Below are positions 46,530 through 64,000 of a stretch of 64,000 nucleotides of DNA, piece after piece. Below the pieces are notes generated by a model. That model was not told where the DNA came from, did not search any database, and saw only the letters and a program-made list of their open reading frames with translations. How positions within the stretch are numbered: position 1 is the stretch's first letter; each line of letters starts with the position of its first letter. The position numbers were made by a program, and so were the translations under genes. This stretch comes from Sesamum alatum (taxonomy: Eukaryota > Streptophyta > Magnoliopsida > Lamiales > Pedaliaceae): contig JACGWO010000006.1 of assembly GCA_034509735.1 (NCBI GenBank), positions 15,688,645 through 15,752,644 on the forward strand. The letters run 5' to 3'.

Positions 46530-49500
46530 TAAAAAAATTGGATACGGCCCGGAACGCAATGAAAGCATAAAATACAAAAAAAATTAAACCGGTTCAAAAG
46601 GGGTGTTCCCTTTGAAGTTCCTGGGGGTTTGGTGTATGTGAAGAGCATTTAAAGAAGAAGATAACATGCTGGACATGTGGCTATGGATATAAACAAAAGG
46701 TTACATCAAATATAAATGGAAACTCTACCTTTTGTTTCACAAACGTGAAAGCCTTGGGTAGGCGTGTGGATCGTCCCGGGAGTAGCGCGAATGCGGAAGC
46801 GCGGTATAATTTAAATTACAAAAATTAAAATGCATAACATATATTAAAATAAACTCGTTCAAGGGGTGTGCCCTTGAAACTCCCGGGTGTTCGGTGTATC
46901 TCATGAATAAAAACATACACAAAGAATCATGGAGGCCATAGGATTTTAAAATAAAAGAGGACGAAAAACGTAAACGGAAACCTACCGATTCGTCATTTTT
47001 CTCTTCTAACTGGTACTCGCGTTGTTCCCCGATTTGCTCCAAGATCTCGTATAGGAGACCCTCTAATTCGTGACACACAATCCGCCCATGTATCTTGAAC
47101 TTCGTGCTAGCGAAAGAACAAGTATTATTCAGGAGAGGACGGATCGATCAAACGTTATTAGTTTAACGAGATCAATCCTCCTTTGTTCAATTGTTAAAGA
47201 ACAAAAGAACAAGAAAATAATTTTCTTGGAAGAGGAGAGAGAGGCGGCCGAGAGGAGGGAGAGGAGAGGATGTGTGTGTGTGTGTGTGTGTGTTTCAAGA
47301 TTCATCATCTTCTTCAATGTGTGTGCTAAGGAGTATTTATAGAAGATGAATCATTTTCCTCTTCAATCTCCTACACTTTGAAGACTCCTCCACAACTAGG
47401 ATTTGACCTAGTCAAATCCTAGTCAAAACTAGCTTCTTTTGGTCAAACCAATATTAGCCATAGATCTCTCACTTTTAATCCCAACCATTAATTTAATTTG
47501 ATGGAATATTAAAATACTATTAAATATTCCAAGGGCAATAAATATATATATTAAATATAAATATTTATTCCAAGCCCATTAAATTAATTTTTTAATAAAT
47601 CTAATTTATTTGATAAATCCCTTTTATCTAATAAAAGGAATTCATTCTTCCCAAGAAAATAAGGACCCGATTAAATCCAATTTAATTGCTCCGTTTCTCC
47701 AAATATTTAATTCTAAATTAAATACTTTTATGTGTGCGGATTGTGTGTGACACTTTAGGTTCACCTTCAGCTAGACTTGGTTGGATTCCTAGAATCCGCC
47801 CGTTACCATGAGTGGTCATCTAGCAACGGTCCATGGTACTAGAGACTAGGTGAATATACGGGGATGAACATTTAGGCTCTACAGTACATCTATCCTTCCG
47901 TCTACGGTCTCACCACTTAGGGTCTAGGGCACAGAAAAATACAGGTACCCATTTTGGACCTAAGTGTCGGTCTATCCTTTACTAAACGCCGTAAGGGAAA
48001 CCTTTCCTTTTATTCAGTTACTGTGGCTATAGATTTTAGGGACTAGACTCAGAGCATTTGTGAGACACAATTGTCAACACCTTTTGACAGGAGACAGATC
48101 CTTTCTTGGAAACTACTATCACTCTGTACACCGGAGCTGCACTAGATATGGCTTATGACTACTCAAGTACTTCTTGGCAATCTCTCACCATATCTAAAAT
48201 ACAGCCTTGATATATAGGTAAACTGAGCAATTCCTCAAGTCAAAGGACTTGACCTGTACTGTTGGAACCGGGAACACACGTCATACCTAACCGATCCTAC
48301 TCAAGGTCCTCCGTAAGACGATTCCCGCGAGTCACCTCAGTCAGCTGCTCCGTAGCAGGCTAACCCACTAACACTGCTTAGACGACCCTCGTTACCCGTC
48401 AATGAAATACGACAGCAGATGCTTAGTGCAAGTCTCAAGGGGAATCTCGGTACCCACTTTTGAGATTCCTTGACTTGGAGATTTCCGGACTGATTCGGCG
48501 GAACTGATTTCATGGACCTACCTCCAAGCGTAGTCCCAGTCCCCAAAATGCGTTTTCAGTCCGTAGGCTTTGTTTGCATAGTGAACAGTTATATAAAGCA
48601 GATAAAGTGAACACAAACAAAGTAAATGCCAAATGAGCTTCACTTCTTATTCATTAATGATTTATTAAAACCTCAAAATTGTTCAAACATAGGTTACAAT
48701 TCGCCTACCAAGATTGGCTACATGGTCATCTATTCTAACAAAACGTAGAACCGGTACGTACTTTGTTCCTTTTCCGTTACTCCTTCCATTCACTTGAGAA
48801 TTCAACGTAGAACTCCTCTAAGTATTGTCCACACCAAACTATGGAGGAATACTCTAATCTATTGCTAGATATAAATAGAGAAATGAAGAAGAAACACTTC
48901 CAAAACAACACTATATTTAGTGCCTTTAGAATGTTTTTAGTTCAATCCTTTTCAAAAGGTATAAAAAACAAAAAGGAGAAAATTTTCATAGATTTAGACT
49001 ATTTTTGGCTGAAAATTTCGTGCAAGTATGGTATGAGAGCATGAGATAATTGTTGTGTGTTGTATGTCTTTCATGTATTCACAATTCAAACACAAGTTAC
49101 CTCCAAGTTAACCTCTACACACACATGCACATTCTTCTTTCCATGAACCATTATGGCTTTCATATGTGGAGAAGTGAAACTCCTCCTTAACTTGCTCCAA
49201 CCTCTTGAACATGGACTTCAATCCATGGAGCAATTTGACCGATTTGATTTAATCAAATTAAATTAAGACCAAGCAAGATCCATAGGTTCCAAATTAATCC
49301 AATTAATTTTAAGCCTTATTAAAATCCAAAAGTTTATTAATCCAATCTAATAAACATAAGCTCAAAACACTAATTAATTGATCCAATTAATTAATTAAAA
49401 CCAAAATTGATAAATTAATCGAATTAATTTAAAGGTTCTAAATCTAACAATTAACTAATCCAATTAATTAATTATTGGACCTTCCATCAAATGGATTTCT

Positions 49501-50701
49501 AAATAGATGATCCAATCATTTATTTTCTCCTTAAATTAATTTAATCCAATTAAATTAATTCACTTCTTCATTAATTCCAAATTAATTCTACCAACCCCAT
49601 AGTGATTTGTGTGTGACTGATTAGGTTCACCCTCAGCTAAACTTGAGTTTCTATCCAACACAAGTGATTAATTAAATCCAATTCGATTAAATATTTTCCA
49701 ATTAACCATTAATAGGAAAACGCCCAGCACCATGGGTGGTCGTCTAGCAACAGTCCATGGCACTAGAGACTAGGTGAATATTGGCGTGAATATTTAGGTT
49801 CCCGAGTACCATACGGGTACGGTCCTTCCATCATTTATGTCTCGTCTAAGTATAGGGCATGAAAATTGGGCGTCGGTTCCCATCTTGGACTAGACAACTA
49901 TGCTCAATAACTCAGGACACGTTTGCTCTATTGATTGACATAGGAAACCATTCCCTACTCGACCAATCGTTGTGGCCACAGACTTAAAGAGTTTAAACCA
50001 TCTCAAAGCACATAAGAGACTCGACTGTCATATAGTGACAGGTGACGGATCCTATCTTGGAACCCACCGTCCTCACTACATATCCCGACTATACTGGATA
50101 AGGCTTACAGTGAACGTATCCCAGATATGGACATCTCTTGCCAGATCCAAGATACAACCATCATATGCAAGTGACTGCCATGGTTCCTAAAGTCCGAGGA
50201 CTAATCCGGTGCTATCGGAGCCGGGAATACCAGTCATACCGACCAGGCCTCCAAGGCTTCCATATAACGATTCTCACGAGTCAATTTAGTCAGCTGACAA
50301 CCTTGTCAACTAACCCACTAAAATTGCATAGACGACCTACGTCTGTTACGATGAAACACGACACTCATCTAATGAATGCAATACTTAGTCAAGTCTCTAT
50401 AGGACCCTCGATACCCTGTCTTGAAATCCTCGACTTGAAAGGTTTCAGACGAACCCCCAAAAAAGTTAGTTTCATAGCTGCCATCCAATGTGCAGCCCAA
50501 CTACATGGGTTATCCAATTGGTCTGTGGGCATTTATTGTGACGTTAAAACATCATTTAACATAATCAGTAAGCACAACAAACACGGAGTGCCATGGATGA
50601 ATACTTACAATATTCACCAAGCCAATATTACTTTAATAAAGATTGCTAAATAGTACCCAAAACCGCCAATCCAATTGGCTTTCTGGTCACCTATTCTAAC
50701 A
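46530..50701 (-). repeat. Copia LTR type C (5' LTR), interrupted
   Basis: It begins TAAAAAAATTGG (TG mutated to TA) next to the primer site and ends CACCTATTCTAACA. It is interrupted by 46746-48740 plus one 5-bp repeat. Without the insert it is about 2.17 kb, like 36223-38405. The base after 50701 is the right edge of the retrotransposon cluster. Confidence 0.88.
46746..48740 (-). mobile_element. Solo LTR type A nested in a type C LTR, TSD AAACG
   Basis: 1995 bp from TGAAAGCCTTGG to CTATTCTAACA, flanked by AAACG at 46741-46745 and 48741-48745. The outer LTR sequence resumes on the right. A (GT)n run at 47271-47293 mirrors the AC repeat of the + strand copies. Confidence 0.95.
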
Positions 50702-51192
50702 AAATCTAGTCATCATTAGCAAAGGTCAGGTGCAAGGAGGTCCAAAAAATCTGGAATAACTGAAGGCCAAAATTGAATGGGCCATTAGCAACACGAAGAT
50801 GTAGTCGTCATTCGAAGTAAATGCATATAATGGGCCATGGCTTACCTGCTTAGTTGCTTCGACAGTAGGCAAAACCGTTCCTTACCAAAGCACCCCAGAT
50901 GCAACATTATAAGCACGTCTGGAAAAGGTCTGTATTACCAATATTGCAGGCTAATTAATAAAATGGGCCATTGTTATTCAAGAAATGCAGACAGCAGAAT
51001 GGGGAGAAGAGGCCTCATGTTTGAGCTTCGGAGAAGACACCAATGGAGGAGAGAGAAATGAAGAATGTTGCCTCTTTATTTTCATCTGCCTCCTATTACA
51101 ACAATAATTAATTATTAGATGTAATTTGAATTAGAAACATGGGCAATCTAGACTAGTGGCAAAGGGAAGCAGGGATAAAATGGGGGGAAAAA
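50702..51192. other. Unassigned DNA with three TGGGCC motifs
   Basis: No repeat match within the window. TGGGCCAT occurs near 50779, 50832 and 50963. A short frame of 22 codons starts at 51040 (MEEREMKNVASLFSSAS...). It may be a promoter and first-exon remnant, but nothing confirms a gene. Confidence 0.35.
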
Positions 51193-52557
51193 GGCTAAAC
51201 TCCAATTTACCCCCTGCGTTTTCATAGAATAGCTAAAAGGCCCCTTGTGTTTTAGAAATAGGCGAAAAAACCCCCTCTATTTTTAATAAATTCAGCACAA
51301 AACCCCCCTTCCGTTAGAAACTAACGGAAAGTGGGGTGCATGCGCGTGAGGTGCATCTGGGCTTGAGTTTTTGCAAGTTTTGACCTTTTTTTTGTTCTAA
51401 ATTAACTCAAATACCCTTATATTGTATCTAAAATTACCATGGTCAGCTTAAGTTTTTTAGAAGGATTCTTTTTGCAATTTTATCATTCCTAGAAATATAA
51501 ATAAATTTATTTTTAAATATATTTATATTAGATATCAATACCGAAAAAATAGAAAAATTACATTAGAAAGAATCATATTCTAAATAATATTTTTCAAATT
51601 TAGATATCTACAAATGTTAAGCATTTACAGTAATTATAATTTATAAATTAATTTAAATTATTATTTAGTTTAAATATTTTTATTAATTATATTAGTTTCT
51701 ATAAATAATATTTATATTTAAATTAGTATCATATGTATTTAAAATAAAAAAGGAATCCAATATATATATATATATTGCAGAAAAGATAGTTGATTAAATA
51801 TCTAATAATTATTATAATTATCTAAAATTAATATTAATTAACTAAAACATATAATTAATGAAAATAATTAAGATAATTAGAAAAAACTGGGGGCGGGCGA
51901 CGAGCGCCGCCCCCGCATAGAAGGGCGACGGCTGTCTGGCGTCGTCGCCCAAATCTGTTCTGGGTGACGACGACGACGCCAAATTTGGTGCAGGGGCGTG
52001 GTCGCCGCCCCCACGCCCGTCTGCCGGGCGGCGCCCCATCTGCAAGGCGACGACCGTCGCCCCCGCACAGAAGGGCGACGCCGCCAGCCCCCACACCCAT
52101 CTGCAGAGGAGGGTGGGGAGGGGGGTAGGCGGCGGGGGGTGGGGTAGGGGGGTAGCAGCGGGGGTGGGTGGGGAGTAGGACTTTTTTTTTATTTTTTTAT
52201 ATAAAATAATAATTTATTTTTTATAATTTTTAATTATTTATATATAAGATAAATTAAATAACTTATTGAATTTAGATCGTGCATTTTTTTAAGACCAACG
52301 GTTGTGATTAATTGATTCGATCTAACGGTCATTATATAATCAAAGAAGATCAATGGTTATTAAAATAAAAAAATAATATATAATGAAAAGGCATAACGGT
52401 CATTGAACAAAAAAATTGATGCCGTTAAGTCAATTTAATGAAGAGGGGCAAGTAAGCAACGTTAATAAAACAGAGTGGAGTTTTCGCCTATTTTTAAAAC
52501 ACAGGGGAATTTTTAGCTGAGTTTTTAAAACATAGGGGTGTTTTATGCTATTTAGCC
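51193..52557. mobile_element. Foldback element with GC-rich core, 1365 bp
   Basis: Left end GGCTAAACTCCAATTTACCC and right end (reverse complement GGCTAAATAGCATAAAAC) open inverted repeats of about 80 bp that include TGTGTTTTA-AAATAGGCGAAAA. GAAAAA may be a target duplication (51187-51192 and 52558-52563). At 51890-52165 the AT-rich core turns GC-rich with repeats such as AGAAGGGCGACG, and then a G-rich run. Frames in the GC part are compositional. Confidence 0.8.
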
Positions 52558-53230
52558 GAAAAAAAAAAGGTAGTAGTATAATGCGGTGGGCCCCACTGAT
52601 TGTTAATATCGCCTGCATACCCCATATTATTGTAGGGGGTTGATACATATTAGTAGCGGGCATGAGGCTTAGTAGCGGGTCGCCTCTTTTTTTAGTTAAT
52701 ACCCCTTAGGCCCTATTAACCTAGATATCCAAGTTAATAGGCCCTAGCAAACATGGCCTGAGTATATAGGGGGGTAGTCTTAGTTGTTTTGACATATTTT
52801 GAGGTAAATGATCTTTTCAGTCTGCTTGACAAATTGTGTTAAATGTTGGGATATATGGGGTCTCAGAAGTATTATAGGGTTGATAGAAAAACGTTTAGGC
52901 TGATGATGTACCAAACTAATTTTGTGATGTTTTTTGAACCAAGGGAATTGAAATTAATTGAATTTGTACATAGAAGCTGAAAGATGTAATACTCGAATTG
53001 GCTCATCAAATCTAATGAAAGGGGGGAGTTGTATATGAACGAGGATAACGAGGAACAGCAAACAGAGATAAGAAAGCAGAAGAAATCATTGAGAATTTTG
53101 ATAAAACACTATTTTTTTATTAGTTGTAAACCTGCAATGTTCTTTTTCGGCAGAAAATTACATCAAATGCATCTGGCAAGCAATTGGCCATAAGTATTAT
53201 TCAGCATAAACTGTATTATTTGAATGTGAA
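52558..53230. other. Non-coding stretch with a small inverted repeat
   Basis: CCTATTAAC ... GTTAATAGG (near 52712 and 52733) forms a 9-bp stem. Otherwise I see no gene or known repeat. Confidence 0.4.
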
Positions 53231-53262
53231 CGTAACTGAATTTTGGTGTTTATATCTGTCAG

Positions 53263-53761
53263 GCAAAGAACAAAAAGACTGGGAATATTTCAACAACAGT
53301 TGCAAATGAACGAAATCCTGTAAATGAAGCTATCACTAGACGTGACTGTAAGGACATTGATTTTATCTTATTAGTTGGTTGCATTTAGTTGGATGCATTT
53401 AAGTGTTGTTATTTTTCCGTTGTTGAAAGACATGCAACCAATTATAATGGTTCCAACTCCATAGGTGACAATGCCTCCTCCGCCACCTATTTTTGGATCT
53501 AATACGACCAACTTCTGATCTATTTTGTTGCCAAGGGTCAAGATAAGACCATCTCCTCCATTTAACTACACTCCGGCAAACGCTCAATTATCTCACATTG
53601 GCACAGTCCAACCTTCAGTTCAAGTTTCATTGAAGGGTGGGAAGAAATTTGTCACGATGTTCAACTTATGTGTTGCAGTTGATGTTGTTGGGACAAGCCA
53701 TAAGAACAATATGAATTCAAAGGTGAAGAAGAAGAACAAGAAGCAACGTCGGATCCCTTAA
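53263..53761 (+). pseudogene. Degraded exon-like fragments, origin unknown
   Basis: After an AG at 53262 there is a frame AKNKKTGNISTTVANERNP, then after AG near 53464 VTMPPPPPIFGSNTTNF with a stop, and further on a frame ending in Lys/Arg-rich KKKNKKQRRIP-stop. The proline-rich plus basic tail would fit the C-terminal part of a Mutator-like transposase, but no catalytic motif is present, so this is a guess. Confidence 0.3.
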
Positions 53762-53770
53762 CAACTCTGA

Positions 53771-54774
53771 ATTGAAGACTGCAGTAATCAAATTGTTTCT
53801 CCAAAGTCACAATATTGCGCATGTTTTTGTGTTCTGGCACTTCGATTTTTTTTTTGGGTAGCTTGCTATGAACCTAAACTTAAACAATGCCATGCAGATA
53901 GAAACTATTTCTACTACATACCAGTTTTTGTCATTATGACTTGGCTAAGCAATTGATAAGCATTTATTTTAATTTTCATCATTATATTTTGTGTCATTTA
54001 ATTTTTGTCATTATAATTTTGTCAGTGTCTTAATCTCAATATCAAACTGTTAAAAACAATCAATTACTTTTAATATGTACCAACACTCTTAAATCTCTCT
54101 TTTTTTATTGTACTTCTTAATTATTTTCCACCCATATTATTTGTAAATAGTACATTCTGTTTATTTCACCTAAAAGAAATATGATCTTCGTTATGATTAT
54201 TTACCATGGGTAAAAAGTAAAAAATCATGCAAAAACTAATTAATTACAGCTATGCAATGGTAATTAGCCATTACAGATCTTTCATCCAACGATAATAGGC
54301 TAAGATATTAGTTACAACTACAAACCATGACAGATTTTTTTGCCAAAGATAAAACAACGATAAATGTTAATTAATTGTAGTCAAAACTTAAATTTTCACA
54401 TCAATTTTATTTTACTATAATAGATAGTATCGATTTACCATAATTTTAAGTCATAATGAATTGGATTTTCGACAAAAATCGTCGCAAAACATGTATCTAA
54501 AAATTAAGTTTATTGTATTTATGAACTGCCATATTATTACCTTTATTCAGCATACACATCAGGCGTGCCTCACCCATCAGTTATAATTTAATCTTATTGC
54601 AATTCATCAAAAGTTCTACGAATTTAAGTTTAATTGAAAAAAGAAAATGGAGGGAAAAAATTCTACTAATTTCAGAAAAATGCTGAATATTAATTTCTTC
54701 ATTGACCTCAGCCTGTGCACTGAAAAAAAAAATAATAATAATAATAACAAATGAGTGGAAAATAATAAAGTTAA
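53771..54774. other. AT-rich spacer 3' of the carboxypeptidase gene
   Basis: No frame or repeat with support. It should contain the 3' UTR and polyadenylation site of the - strand gene near its upper end. A short (AAT)n run lies at 54730-54746. Confidence 0.5.

Positions 54775-64000
<9,226 letters not shown>

Noticed and set aside
53263..53761. Functional host gene
   Set aside because: There are stop codons within the fragments, no domain, no clear start and weak splice sites.

Overview
The window looks like nuclear DNA of a eudicot plant, possibly an asterid. The evidence is spliced genes with GT/GC-AG introns, a plant-type MIKC MADS-box gene, a plant serine carboxypeptidase-like (SCPL) gene, Ty1/copia retrotransposons primed by initiator tRNA-Met, and many small foldback (MITE-like) elements. 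The species cannot be named from the sequence.

Only two host genes can be supported. A complete eight-exon AGL15/AGL18-type MADS-box gene lies on the + strand (CDS 12188-16126, 256 codons plus stop). The 3' eight exons of an SCPL gene lie on the - strand (54775 to beyond 64000). They carry the catalytic Ser, Asp and His motifs, and the 5' end is outside the window.

Almost everything else is transposon sequence. From 1 to 8559 there is a copia element on the - strand: partial 3' LTR, broken gag-pol, a very long leader with a GC-rich core, PBS and a 1994-bp LTR. Beyond the LTR lie 73 bp of a second internal domain. From about 18680 to 50701 there is a nested graveyard of at least three related copia LTR types, here called A, B and C. 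Three solo LTRs in it keep perfect 5-bp target-site duplications (GAGAT, GAAAC, AAACG); two sit in older pol genes and one sits in an older LTR. Two pol copies meet head to head and form a potential hairpin with arms of about 1.24 kb (41454-42698 and 42899-44142).

The intergenic and intronic DNA is AT-rich. It holds foldback elements with inverted repeats of roughly 50-130 bp, a 271-bp tandem repeat, a candidate tRNA-derived SINE in the MADS gene, a hAT-type end and a possible Helitron 3' end. One intron of the carboxypeptidase gene carries a 360-bp solo LTR with its own target duplication, and other introns of that gene carry six foldback elements.

No tRNA, rRNA, CRISPR or bacterial-type feature was seen. 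I found no clearly new protein system. The most original signals are the long GC-rich copia leaders with a conserved small hairpin, the head-to-head pol palindrome, the LTRs with internal sequence on both sides, and the MADS protein's altered repression motif and GC-AG intron.
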